From positions 1-55,308 of the forward strand of contig PGZE01000023.1 in the NCBI GenBank assembly GCA_002840015.1: a stretch of DNA of 55,308 nt, written 5' to 3'. Each line of letters starts with the position of its first letter. The first letter of the stretch is position 1. The translations under genes and the position numbers were made by a program. The DNA is from Gammaproteobacteria bacterium HGW-Gammaproteobacteria-2 (GTDB taxonomy: Bacteria > Pseudomonadota > Gammaproteobacteria > Xanthomonadales > Xanthomonadaceae). Shown here piece by piece: positions 45,445 to 53,868 of the stretch. Under the pieces are notes generated by a model, which made no database searches, was not told where the DNA came from, and saw only the letters and a program-made list of their open reading frames with translations.

Positions 45445-46268
45445 CGTTGCAGTTTAGTGCAGTGCGTCGTTCTTGGCTGCACCTTCAGCGCCCGCCTAAC
45501 AGCCTGTCGGGCTTGACCGATCGTAGCGAGGGAAAGCCGGTGTGAGGCAGATTTTTCGATCTTTTGAGGCGAATGGCAGAGCCCTTTAACGTGGAGATCG
45601 GAAAATCTGACCAACCTCGGCTTTTCCGCACGACTGCATGGATGCAGGAGGTAGAGCAATGCAGGAGCAATTGCCGAGTAGATCAGCGTCAAGCCCGACA
45701 GGCTGCTAGCCGGCCAAGCCCCAAAGGAAAGTATTCAAACCTGTGGCCGGCCCGCCGTCATTGCGAATGTGCAGCGTAAAGCAATCCAGTGCTCCTGTTT
45801 GCTGCTCTACGGCAAGCAAAGCGTTCAAGCCTGCGTCCGGCGAGGCCCTCACATGGCGGAAAAGGGCGGAAAACGCCTTGCGCCGGATCGCACGTCGACG
45901 CGGCTCGGGCCACACCGATCCACTGCGCTTCTCGGCAACCGCAGGCCGACGCCGAACTCGCACATTCATATGTTCGGTGGCTTTGCGACATCGCTCGCTA
46001 TGCTCGCTACGCCTTCACTTCGCCGCTGCGCGGCTCGCTCAGTCAAACATCGGCGCCTCACCCTGCGTTTGCCCTCGGCCCGTGCATTCGGCAACTGCTC
46101 CTGCGTTGCTCTACCTCTTGCCGACGGCAAACCTCAGGTCGCGGGTCGGCCACAGAGCCTGCCCCATACTTGATCTGGGGGTGGCCTCCTACACCCGAGC
46201 AATCGCGTTGCTACACAAGTGAGCACCACGGCGCAACGAGAATGTGCCTTTTTGCGAAACCACCGCCC
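45445..46268. repeat. Gene-free 824-bp gap of dispersed repeats
   Basis: The largest gap in the window. 45496-45709 is a MITE-like segment (own entry). 45720-46140 has open frames on both strands, none with a recognisable start, ribosome site or protein-like composition. A tract TCGGCAACTGCTCCTGCGTTGCTCTACCTC, seen in part at 46089-46119, is an inverted partial match to 45651-45680. 46145-46190 repeats 29182-29227 with two mismatches. I read this as repeat accumulation with no gene. Confidence 0.6.
45496..45709. mobile_element. 214-bp MITE-like element with 22-bp terminal inverted repeats
   Basis: Left end CTAACAGCCTGTCGGGCTTG plus AC, right end its reverse complement with one mismatch in 22. 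No transposase or real reading frame is inside. Such short elements are moved by a transposase encoded elsewhere. The flanking bases show no clear target duplication (CTAA and CTAG are within the ends). Confidence 0.55.
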
Positions 46269-47102
46269 TCAAAACCGTCCGGCGCGATAATCGTTGAACG
46301 CCTGCACCAACTCGGCCTGGGTGTTCATCACAAACGGTCCATGCCGCGCCACCGGCTCACGCAGCGGCCGACCGGCAACCAGCAGCAACCGGGCAACACC
46401 GTCGCCGCCTTGCAACTGCACCGCGTCGCCATCACCCAGCACTGCCAGCTCACCCGCCGCGACGCGGCGGTCATCCACCTGTGCGGCGCCTTGGAAGACA
46501 TGCACGAAGGCGCTATGCCCCAATGGCAGCGGCAATGTGATCGTGGCAGCGGAATCGAGCTGGATATCGAGGTAAACCGGCTCGGTGGCCGGTTGCTCGA
46601 TCACGCCCTTGACCTCGCCCAACTGGCCAGCGATCACTTTCACCTGCACCCCGGCCGCCGGCGTTACCACGGGTATCTGCTCGGCGGCATATTCCTGATA
46701 ACGCGGCGCACTCATCTTGTCGCGTGCCGGCAGGTTGAGCCACAACTGGAAGCCGCGCATCAGCCCTTCCACCTGCTCGGGCATTTCCGAATGCACGATG
46801 CCGCGCCCGGCACTCATCCACTGCACGCTGCCCGGGCCAAGCAACCCCTCGTGACCGTGATTGTCACGGTGGCGCATGCGGCCATCGAGCATGTAGGTGA
46901 CCGTTTCAAAGCCGCGATGCGGGTGATCGGGGAAGCCGGCAATGTAATCGCCGGGCTGGTCCGAGCCAAAGGCATCGAGCATCAAAAACGGGTCAAGATC
47001 GGGCAACTGCGCGGTGCCCAGCATACGCACCAGGCGCACACCGGCACCGTCGGAAGTAGCCTGCCCTTGGTAGACGCGATCCACATGGCGAGGGCTATTC
47101 AT
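46269..47102 (-). CDS. Pirin-family cupin protein
   Basis: 277 residues. The pirin signature FPDHPHRGFETVTYMLDG contains the metal-binding histidines, and GRGIVHSEMPE adds His and Glu of the cupin metal site. A second cupin-like half follows from about residue 150. Bacterial pirins include quercetinase-like dioxygenases and redox regulators; this one is undefined. The start at 47102 is chosen because conserved sequence begins there with an AAGG upstream; an ATG nine codons earlier (47129) is also possible. Repeats fill the gap downstream. Confidence 0.9.
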   Translation of the reverse strand: MNSPRHVDRVYQGQATSDGAGVRLVRMLGTAQLPDLDPFLMLDAFGSDQPGDYIAGFPDHPHRGFETVTYMLDGRMRHRDNHGHEGLLGPGSVQWMSAGRGIVHSEMPEQVEGLMRGFQLWLNLPARDKMSAPRYQEYAAEQIPVVTPAAGVQVKVIAGQLGEVKGVIEQPATEPVYLDIQLDSAATITLPLPLGHSAFVHVFQGAAQVDDRRVAAGELAVLGDGDAVQLQGGDGVARLLLVAGRPLREPVARHGPFVMNTQAELVQAFNDYRAGRF

Positions 47103-47259
47103 TGCAGTGTTTGCCTTGTTGGTGTGCATGCCAGCACTGTACGCCGGCTGCTGCACAGGATCGAGAGCACGGATGGAAAACAGCGTTGCAGGCGGAAACG
47201 TCTCGACGCCTGCGCCATGACGGCCTCAAGAGGTACCCGGGTGAAACCGGCGCCTGCGA

Positions 47260-48102
47260 TCAGGGGGCCAGCGCTGGCGTCAATCGCTGAGGATCGTAAC
47301 CCGCCACTTCAAAACGCAGTTCACGGATACCCGCGGGCGTTGGCATGTCGATGGTCATCCATTGCGCAGCCTCGATCGCTGCGGTCAGCAGCGCATAATC
47401 CTCGATGAACAATGCACCAGTGCCGCGTTCATCGGGCTCGTAGGCGGTAAAGATTTGCGCCGCGCCGCCATCAAAACGGATGCTGATGTGGCAGGCTGGT
47501 TCAGGGCAATGGTAAGGGCTTGCCACCCGATCACCAGCAATATTGCCGGCGGGCGGCGGGGTCGCATGCGCGGCACCGACATCAGGCACGCTGCTGTCGC
47601 CGGGCGCACCGGGCCGGCGCGCGCGATCCAGCAATAAATAGGCGCTCAGTCCCCACTCGGGATGGTTGCGCAACACCAGCCGGATCGACGGCTCGCGGCT
47701 GTCCGGCGCAGCAAGCGCCCAGATGAAGCCGGTATAGACCGTGCCCACGCCGTGCTTGTTCGGCACCGCGTGATACGTCCATAGATCGGCTTGCCGTTTG
47801 CGATCACGCTGCTGCTCTGCAGCTGCGATGATCTGCGTGTAAACCGGACGAATGCGTGCCGCCTCGGCGCTGCCCGGATACTGCACAAGCACGATGTTGC
47901 CCAGTATCTGCGCCAGCGCGAAATCCTCGCGGGTCACCGCCGCATCATATTGCGCCGCCATCTGCTGCGCCTTGGCGGCTGCGGCGCGCTGCGCAAGCTG
48001 CTCCGGGGTCGGGCCCTTGGGCGCGCATGCTGCGAGCAGGGCAAGTGCTGCAACACAGCCCGCAGCATTTACAGCTCGGCGGATCGCTGCGGGAATTTTC
48101 AA
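47260..48102 (-). CDS. Lipoprotein of unknown function
   Basis: 280 residues. Signal peptide with lipobox LAAC (Cys26), then a Gln/Ala-rich helical stretch (about 32-100, EQLAQRAAAAKAQQMAAQY) likely to form a coiled coil, then a beta-rich domain with two cysteines (HCPEPACHISIRFDG). No enzyme motif is seen. It starts within the last four bases of the DinB-like gene (ATGA overlap), so it is translated with it. Probably a periplasmic structural or accessory protein. Confidence 0.78.
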   Translation of the reverse strand: MKIPAAIRRAVNAAGCVAALALLAACAPKGPTPEQLAQRAAAAKAQQMAAQYDAAVTREDFALAQILGNIVLVQYPGSAEAARIRPVYTQIIAAAEQQRDRKRQADLWTYHAVPNKHGVGTVYTGFIWALAAPDSREPSIRLVLRNHPEWGLSAYLLLDRARRPGAPGDSSVPDVGAAHATPPPAGNIAGDRVASPYHCPEPACHISIRFDGGAAQIFTAYEPDERGTGALFIEDYALLTAAIEAAQWMTIDMPTPAGIRELRFEVAGYDPQRLTPALAP

Positions 48103-48608
48103 CCCACCGCCCGCAAATAACTGCGCGTCGCCGGCGCCAAGCCCAGACCCGGTTCCACCGGTACCGACAGCGCCCTGGCGATCAGCGCCACGATCGCCTG
48201 ATGGTGCACCATGTGGCTGGACAGGAACATCAGTTCACGGCCGATGGTGCTACCCACTTCTGCGCACACCGTGCGGCACAACGACACCTCACTACGCACC
48301 ACGATCGCTTGCGACAACGCCTCATCATCCAGCGCGCGCACCCAGGACAGCAGGTCGGCGATCAGCTCGCGCGCCTTGCCGATGTCGGTTTCGATGGCGC
48401 TGCCGCGATGGCGCACGTCGTAATCGACACGGCCATGTTCGGCGTTCATCAGGCTTTGATAATGATCGAGCATGTGCCGCATGTGCTGGCCAATCGTGCT
48501 GCCGCCACCCGGCGGTACCGTGCTGTAAACGTCCACGGGAAGATCGCGCAGCAGACGCTCGCCTTGTTCGAGCATTTCCTGGCTGCAAAAGGTGACGGGA
48601 TGCGACAT
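48099..48608 (-). CDS. DinB-superfamily four-helix protein
   Basis: 169 residues. A metal-binding histidine pattern of the DinB/YfiT fold is visible: TIGQHMRHMLDHYQSL in helix 1-2 and LSSHMVHHQAIVALIA in the last part. Members include thiol transferases using bacillithiol or mycothiol as well as proteins of unknown role. It is sandwiched between the OlsF-like gene (3-base gap) and the lipoprotein (4-base overlap), forming an ATP-grasp/OlsF/DinB/lipoprotein series. Confidence 0.8.
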   Translation of the reverse strand: MSHPVTFCSQEMLEQGERLLRDLPVDVYSTVPPGGGSTIGQHMRHMLDHYQSLMNAEHGRVDYDVRHRGSAIETDIGKARELIADLLSWVRALDDEALSQAIVVRSEVSLCRTVCAEVGSTIGRELMFLSSHMVHHQAIVALIARALSVPVEPGLGLAPATRSYLRAVG

Positions 48609-48611
48609 GTT

Positions 48612-50357
48612 TCAGGGTCCTTGAATGAGGGCTTGTGCAGCATCGGGGCTGAGATAGCGCTTGAGCAAACGCGGCTCAACCCGCCGCAGATCGACCGCAA
48701 TCAGGCCAACCAGCGTGTTGCTGAACTCACGATCGACATGAAAACAGATCAACCGGCCACTGAGGTTGAGGTACTGGCGCAACAATACCGGCAATGACTT
48801 GTCGCCTTCAATGCGCTTGATCAAGCGTGACAATCGGCGCTCATCGGTGAGCACGGCCAGCAAGTCGTGGCTCCACGGTGCCTTGACCTCGCGCAAACGC
48901 CGACGCGGCTTGACCTGGCCGGAACGCACGCTGTCGCCAAAATGCAGGCTCAGGCAATGCATAATCAACTGTCGCGAAAAGGCGCTGTATTCGGCGCTGA
49001 TGCTGACCGGCCCGAACAGGGTGGTGTACTGCCGGTGGCGACTGACATAGGCGCCAATGCCTTTCCACAGCAGGTCCAGCGCCAGCGGATTGCGCTGATA
49101 ACGCGGCTGCACGAACGAGCGGCCCATTTCAAGGCTGGTGCCGAGGCTGTCGAGAAAGGCGCGGTCGTAGCGGAACAACTGGCGGGTATACAGACCATCG
49201 AGCCCACGCCGTGCGACCAGTTTGTCGGTGGCGGCAATGCGATAGGCGCCGACGATTTCGTGATCGAGTTCATGCCACAAAAACAGGTGCAGGTAATCGG
49301 CATCGAAACGATCGGCATCCTGTGCCCGCCCGGTGCCCTCGCCCGCAGCGCGAAAGGTGAGCTCACGCAAACGCGCCAGCTCCGGCAAAAATGCCGGCAG
49401 GTGTTCGGCCGGGGCGCAATACACACCAATGTCGCCGTTACGCAGCATCAGGTGCTCCGGCGCCAGCGCGGCAAGATCGTCAAGCAGTGCCTCACGCGGC
49501 ACCGGCGGTGCCAGTGGCAATTGCCGTGGCAACGGCAAGGGCTTCCCGATCGCTTCGCGGCTGGGCAGCAGATAGGTTGCCAGACGCAGGTAGCGCACCA
49601 TCTCATCGGCATCGCCCAATGTGCTCAGCTCCGGGCCGGTGACCGGATCACCGACATGCACCCGCACCGTGGTGCCGCGCCGGTTCAACATCTGTCGCGG
49701 CAGCAAAAGGGTGCGCAGGCGGAAATGGACCAGGCCAAGCAGATGAAACAGCACGCTGTTGCGGCCTTCGATAAACATCGGCACTACGGCTGCCTGCGAG
49801 CGCAGCACAAGATGCCCGGCCAGACGATTCCAGGCGCGCTCGGTGACGCGGCGCTGGCGCAGGTCGTAACTGGCCACCATGCCGGCCGGAAAAATCAGCA
49901 GCAGGCCACCCGCCTTGAGGTGACGGTTAGCTTCGCGCAAACCGCTGGCGTTGCGCGCGTGGGCCTTGGGATCGAGCACACTCACCGGAATGAACAGCTC
50001 GCGCATTTCCGGGATGCGGGTCAGCATGTCGTTGACCAGAATCTTGACATCGCCCCGACACTGGCGCAGCAATTTGCCCAGCAACACACCCTCGACGCCG
50101 CCGAAGGGATGATTGGCGACGACCACCGTCGCACCGGTCTGCGGCACGGCATCGAGGCCCTGGCCCAACACCTCGTAGCCGACATCCAGCGCGTTCAGTG
50201 CAAAGTCGAGGAACTGATCCAGATTCGCCGCCACCGGCCGATGCCGGTAGTAATTATCGAGCTGGCGCAGGCCAAGCATGCGTTCGAGTAAAACAGAAAG
50301 CCACGACAAACCGCGCTTGCGCGGCAACAAAAAGGGCGACGGCAGAGCGACATTCAC
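48612..50357 (-). CDS. OlsF-like bifunctional acyltransferase (PlsC domain plus GNAT domain)
   Basis: 581 residues. The N-terminal half is an acyltransferase of the PlsC type (VVVANHPFGGVEG with His83, then FPAGMVASYD). The C-terminal half from about 310 has the hemolysin-like GNAT fold of the ornithine-lipid synthase OlsB family (ARLRELTFRAAGEGTG, DYLHLFLWHELDHEIVGAYRI, LEMGRSFVQPRYQRNPLALD). Known OlsF enzymes carry the same pair of domains and make ornithine lipid from ornithine in two steps. Here the amino acid substrate is not shown. The gene starts 7 bases after an ATP-grasp ligase, which could act on the lipid head group or its precursor (inference). No OlsC/OlsE modifier is seen. Confidence 0.8.
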   Translation of the reverse strand: MNVALPSPFLLPRKRGLSWLSVLLERMLGLRQLDNYYRHRPVAANLDQFLDFALNALDVGYEVLGQGLDAVPQTGATVVVANHPFGGVEGVLLGKLLRQCRGDVKILVNDMLTRIPEMRELFIPVSVLDPKAHARNASGLREANRHLKAGGLLLIFPAGMVASYDLRQRRVTERAWNRLAGHLVLRSQAAVVPMFIEGRNSVLFHLLGLVHFRLRTLLLPRQMLNRRGTTVRVHVGDPVTGPELSTLGDADEMVRYLRLATYLLPSREAIGKPLPLPRQLPLAPPVPREALLDDLAALAPEHLMLRNGDIGVYCAPAEHLPAFLPELARLRELTFRAAGEGTGRAQDADRFDADYLHLFLWHELDHEIVGAYRIAATDKLVARRGLDGLYTRQLFRYDRAFLDSLGTSLEMGRSFVQPRYQRNPLALDLLWKGIGAYVSRHRQYTTLFGPVSISAEYSAFSRQLIMHCLSLHFGDSVRSGQVKPRRRLREVKAPWSHDLLAVLTDERRLSRLIKRIEGDKSLPVLLRQYLNLSGRLICFHVDREFSNTLVGLIAVDLRRVEPRLLKRYLSPDAAQALIQGP

Positions 50358-50364
50358 AGGCGAA

Positions 50365-51522
50365 TCAATCCGTCGAAGGGTAGTTTCTGGTCAGTGCGCG
50401 CTCGTGCCGCCAGGCACGTAGAAGCTCACGCAAACGTGGGGGTTTGGCGCCCTGTCGGCGTTGATGCACGCCAATTTCAAACAGGGTGCGGTACTGGAAA
50501 AACAGGGTGCGGTACAACTCGCCCAAGGTGCCGTTGCGATCCCAGATATGGGTGGCTTCACTGCTGGCGCCGTTGATTTCGATGACGCGGAAATCGCGCC
50601 CCTCGCGCAGTGCGGCAATATCGCGGAAGCGTACATCCAGACGGCTGTAATGCATGCCCGGCAGGTCGGCAAACAGGCGGTCGATGGCCGTCACCATCGC
50701 CTCGCTGATATGAGCGCGGCCATCACGAAATACACTGCCGCGGCAATGGCTGCCGGAAAACACCAGCCGCATCGCCTCACCGGCAGCCAGCACCTCATCC
50801 AACCGCTCGGCGTGCCGGGCGAAATAAATATGCGCGATCTGACTGGCGCGCGGGTCATCCTGGATCAACTGGCGCAAGCTGCGCAGCCCATCGCCAAGCA
50901 CATAAGGCGCGTATTTCAGAGTCATCGAGAACACTTCGCCACGCGCCTGGCCCGGCCGGCGCACATAAAAGATCCCGGCCTCGCCTTCCCAGGGTACCAA
51001 TTCTTGCAGCAAGTAGGCGGCATCATCGGGAAACGCGCTGACATATGAGCGCAATTGTCCAATATTCTGAATCAAGCGAACGCCGGCCCCGCGACAACCG
51101 ATATCGGGTTTGGCAACCAGCGGCAAATCCAGCCCGGCCGCGCGTGCCTGGGCCAACGCGGCATCTGCCTCCGGCTCAACACTGAGCCCCGCAACACGCA
51201 CACGGCGTACGAACGGCGCAATCAACGCCTGTGCGTGACTACCAGCCAGCGACATCGGCAAACTTTTCGACACCCCAACCATACCCGACAGCGGCAGCGC
51301 CGGATTGGCGCACAGCGGCACCGTCAGCGAACCGTGACGCAGCGACAAGCCCAGCCACTGCAACGCGACCGGGGTGTAGACCAGCCAACTGGGCCAGAAC
51401 TCAAAAAACGAAACCGCCTTGCCCTGGGTGTCGAGTCGAGGCATGCCTACATGCGGGTGAGTATCGCCCGCAACTTCAACGGGGTCGCTGGACGCGGCGC
51501 CAAATGCTGTAGCCATGCTCAT
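50365..51522 (-). CDS. ATP-grasp carboxylate-amine ligase-like protein
   Basis: 385 residues. The ATP-grasp fold is seen from LVAKPDIGCRGAGVRLIQNI (phosphate-binding loop), through YLLQELVPWEGEAGIFYVRR to RVIEINGASSEATHIWD, with acidic metal ligands near the end. It resembles D-Ala-D-Ala-ligase/carbamoyl-phosphate-type domains without a clear subfamily. The N-terminal 100 residues contain a hydrophobic FWPSWLVYTPVALQWLG stretch. ATG 51522 is chosen for a GGAGG eight bases upstream; several in-frame ATGs lie above it without a site. The gap of 295 bases to the isocitrate dehydrogenase shows no other feature. Substrates unknown. Confidence 0.8.
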   Translation of the reverse strand: MSMATAFGAASSDPVEVAGDTHPHVGMPRLDTQGKAVSFFEFWPSWLVYTPVALQWLGLSLRHGSLTVPLCANPALPLSGMVGVSKSLPMSLAGSHAQALIAPFVRRVRVAGLSVEPEADAALAQARAAGLDLPLVAKPDIGCRGAGVRLIQNIGQLRSYVSAFPDDAAYLLQELVPWEGEAGIFYVRRPGQARGEVFSMTLKYAPYVLGDGLRSLRQLIQDDPRASQIAHIYFARHAERLDEVLAAGEAMRLVFSGSHCRGSVFRDGRAHISEAMVTAIDRLFADLPGMHYSRLDVRFRDIAALREGRDFRVIEINGASSEATHIWDRNGTLGELYRTLFFQYRTLFEIGVHQRRQGAKPPRLRELLRAWRHERALTRNYPSTD

Positions 51523-51817
51523 CAATGCAGCCTCCGACATGCCCGGCCAAGCCCTGAAAGGGTTTGCCGGGCGAAACATCACACCAGTGTATCCGCTTGG
51601 CGTGCCAATGCGTGAGTGACTGCAACAACCCACCACTGACATTCCCCAACCATGGAGAGTCTGTCTGAAGGCGAAAGGATGCGCGCGACGTAAAATCGGC
51701 ACCCCTGCCACACCAATGCACCGTTCATTCACTTCGTACGTCGGCCCAAGTGCAGCGCAACCGGCGTTTACAATACCGTCGTTACGCTGCATTGGCGCAT
51801 GTGCAAGCCTGCTGCAC

Positions 51818-52828
51818 TCAAGCCTTGGCGCGTGAGGCAATGGCCTTGGCAAAGTCCACAGTCCTGGCACTGCCACCCAGGTCGCCGGTCAGGCAGTCCT
51901 TGGCGGTCAGGGTATCGACGATGGCCTTGCGCAGGCGTGTTGCTTCCTCGACCCGCTCCAGGTGATCCAGCATCTGCCCCGCCGCCAGCAGCAGCGCACA
52001 CGGGTTGGCAATACCCTGCCCGGCAATATCCGGCGCCGAGCCATGCACGGCCTCGAATATTGCGGCATTGGCACCGATATTGGCACCCGGCGCAAGGCCA
52101 AGGCCGCCCACCAGCCCCGCGCACAGGTCGGAGATGATGTCGCCAAACAGGTTGGTGGTAACGATCATGTCGAACTGCTCGGGCCGCATCACCAATTGCA
52201 TGCAGGTGTTATCCACGATCATCTCGTTGCATTCAATGTCGGGGTACTGCTGCGCGACTTCGCGCGCCACCTTCAGAAACAGCCCCGAGGTGGTCTTGAG
52301 GATATTGGCCTTGTGTACCACCGTGATCTTCTTGCGCCCAACCCGCCGCGCCAGGTCAAAGGCATAGCGCACGATCCGCTCGGAACCGCGGCGGGTGATC
52401 TTCTGGGTCAGGGTCGCGACCTCACCATCGTCCGATAAATACTGGCCTTCACCGATGTACGCACCTTCGGTGTTTTCGCGCACGGTAATCATGTCGATAT
52501 TGCTGTAACGCGAGCGGGTGTTGGGGAAGCTGATCGCTGGCCGCACATTGGCATACAGATCAAAATGTCGGCGCAACTCGACGTTGATCGAGGAAAAACC
52601 GCCACCCACTGGCGTGGTCAACGGGCTTTTCAGCGCCACGCCCAAGCGGGTGATGGTGTCCAGGGTGGCTTGCGGCAGCAAGGTGCCGTGTTTTTCCAGC
52701 GCCACCATGCCGGCGTCGACAAACTCATAGCTCAGCGCCAAACCCATCGCATCAAGCACTTCCAGGGTGGCGTCCATGATCTCCGGGCCGATACCATCGC
52801 CGCGGATAACTGCAATTGAATGACTCAT
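51818..52828 (-). CDS. Isocitrate dehydrogenase, NAD-type
   Basis: 336 residues. Beta-decarboxylating dehydrogenase that oxidises isocitrate to 2-oxoglutarate in the TCA cycle. AVIRGDGIGPEIMDA opens, SSINVELRRHFDLYANVRPA is the substrate loop, RENTEGAYIGE and VVHKANILKTTSGLF the active-site strands, and NLFGDIISDLCAGLVGGLGL the metal/substrate helix. The length and the SINVELR loop fit the compact NAD-dependent group (eukaryotic IDH3-like) common in Xanthomonadales and not the 420-residue NADP enzyme of E. coli. Confusion with homoisocitrate or isopropylmalate dehydrogenase is unlikely. Ribosome site AAGGAA is rather far upstream (14 bases). Confidence 0.9.
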   Translation of the reverse strand: MSHSIAVIRGDGIGPEIMDATLEVLDAMGLALSYEFVDAGMVALEKHGTLLPQATLDTITRLGVALKSPLTTPVGGGFSSINVELRRHFDLYANVRPAISFPNTRSRYSNIDMITVRENTEGAYIGEGQYLSDDGEVATLTQKITRRGSERIVRYAFDLARRVGRKKITVVHKANILKTTSGLFLKVAREVAQQYPDIECNEMIVDNTCMQLVMRPEQFDMIVTTNLFGDIISDLCAGLVGGLGLAPGANIGANAAIFEAVHGSAPDIAGQGIANPCALLLAAGQMLDHLERVEEATRLRKAIVDTLTAKDCLTGDLGGSARTVDFAKAIASRAKA

Positions 52829-52871
52829 GATTATTTACATTTCCTTGAAAAACAGCGTGATACTAAATGTC

Positions 52872-53032
52872 GGGACTCGGGACTCGGGACTCGGGACTCG
52901 GGACTCGGGACTCGGGACTCGGGACTCGGGACTCGGGACTGGGGACTGGGGACTGGGGACTGGGGACTGGGGACTGGGGACTCGGGACTCGGGACTCGGG
53001 ACTGGGGACTGGGGACTGGGGACTGGGGACTC
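52872..53032. repeat. Heptad array F: 23 tandem 7-bp units
   Basis: A perfect run of 23 units, each GGGACT followed by C or G. Reading the last base from left to right gives C nine times, G six, C three, G four, C one. No unit has any other change. It is bordered on the right by GGCAAAGCTAAA (as in other copies) and lies in the gap between icd and the AhpD-like gene. In all frames it reads as 7-residue repeats, which explains open frames through it; these are not genes. Confidence 0.98.
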
Positions 53033-53084
53033 GGCAAAGCTAAAACCAAAGAGCCAAAGCAGAATCCCGTGGTCCCGTGGTCCG

Positions 53085-53462
53085 TCAGTCGTGGCTGTGC
53101 GCATCCGCCGTCACCGGCTCGCCCGCTTCCAGCCGGTCGAGAAAGTCCACGGCACGGCGCAGATGCGGAATCACGATGCTGCCGCCCACCACCAGGCCGA
53201 CACTGAAGGCCTCGAACAGCTCATCACGGGTCACCCCGGCAGCATGGCATTGCGCCACGTGATAACTGATGCAGTCATCACAGCGCAGCACCAGCGAGGC
53301 CACCAAGCCAAGCATTTCCTTGGTTTTGAGGTCCAACACACCCGGCTTGTAGGTTTGCGTGTCGAGCGCAAAAAAACGCCGTACCACTTGATTGTCCTGC
53401 GCAAGGATGCGCTCATTCATCCGTTGCCGAAACGCGGTGAACTCGGCCAGACGATCACTCAT
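53085..53462 (-). CDS. AhpD-like carboxymuconolactone decarboxylase-family protein
   Basis: 125 residues, all helical. The CxxCxxxH motif is present (Cys61, Cys64, His68 in RCDDCISYHVA), which in AhpD proteins forms the redox disulfide that passes electrons to peroxiredoxin. Ring-cleavage decarboxylases lack this pair, so a peroxidase-like thiol role is more likely. The gene overlaps glutaredoxin by four bases (ATGA), strengthening a thiol-redox role. Ends in a Gly/His-rich tail (TADAHSHD). Confidence 0.9.
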   Translation of the reverse strand: MSDRLAEFTAFRQRMNERILAQDNQVVRRFFALDTQTYKPGVLDLKTKEMLGLVASLVLRCDDCISYHVAQCHAAGVTRDELFEAFSVGLVVGGSIVIPHLRRAVDFLDRLEAGEPVTADAHSHD

Positions 53463-53719
53463 GCCGCGCCCCCAAGCAGTGGTTCCAGCCCACCTTTGCG
53501 GTCCAGCGCCACCATGTCATCGAACCCGCCGATGTGGGTTTCACCGATGAATATCTGCGGCACACTGGTGCGCTTGGCACGCGCCATCATTTCTTCGCGC
53601 TTGCCACGATCCAGATCGACCCGGATTTCGGTGTACGCTGCACCTTTCTTGACGAGCAGGTTCTTGGCAGCCACACAATAAGGGCACATCGCGGAGGTAT
53701 AGATCAGCACATCGGCCAT
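53459..53719 (-). CDS. grxC: Glutaredoxin 3
   Basis: 86 residues, the length of E. coli GrxC. CPYC active site at Cys12-Cys15 (SAMCPYCVAAKNLL), the cis-proline in SVPQIFIG and the glutathione-binding GGFDDMVALDR are present. It reduces disulfides and glutathione mixed disulfides, using GSH regenerated by the gor gene in this window. GGGAGACACTAT precedes ATG 53719. Translation runs directly into the AhpD-like gene. Confidence 0.96.
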   Translation of the reverse strand: MADVLIYTSAMCPYCVAAKNLLVKKGAAYTEIRVDLDRGKREEMMARAKRTSVPQIFIGETHIGGFDDMVALDRKGGLEPLLGGAA

Positions 53720-53868
53720 ATAGTGTCTCCCATTGATAAACGCCTATTGTCTCACGACACAACCCATCGGGTTATCGCGGTGCCGGCTCCGTATCACCCT
53801 GGTTCAATTCGAGTTAACCCCGCCACGCCGATACTGGTGGGGTAGGTAAATACCCTGAGGCTCTTGCA

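Noticed and set aside
45743..46222. Possible small gene (159 codons) in the large gap
   Set aside because: No ribosome site, Arg/Ser-rich composition as in GC-rich non-coding frames, competing frames on both strands and overlap with dispersed repeats.
52872..53032. Possible CRISPR array
   Set aside because: Units are 7 bp and directly adjacent with no spacers, and there are no cas genes in the window.
52827..53681. Open frames through the 23-unit array that encode glycine-rich 7-residue repeats
   Set aside because: They result from the 7-bp repeat having no stop codon in these frames; the rest of the frame is antisense to the AhpD-like and glutaredoxin genes.
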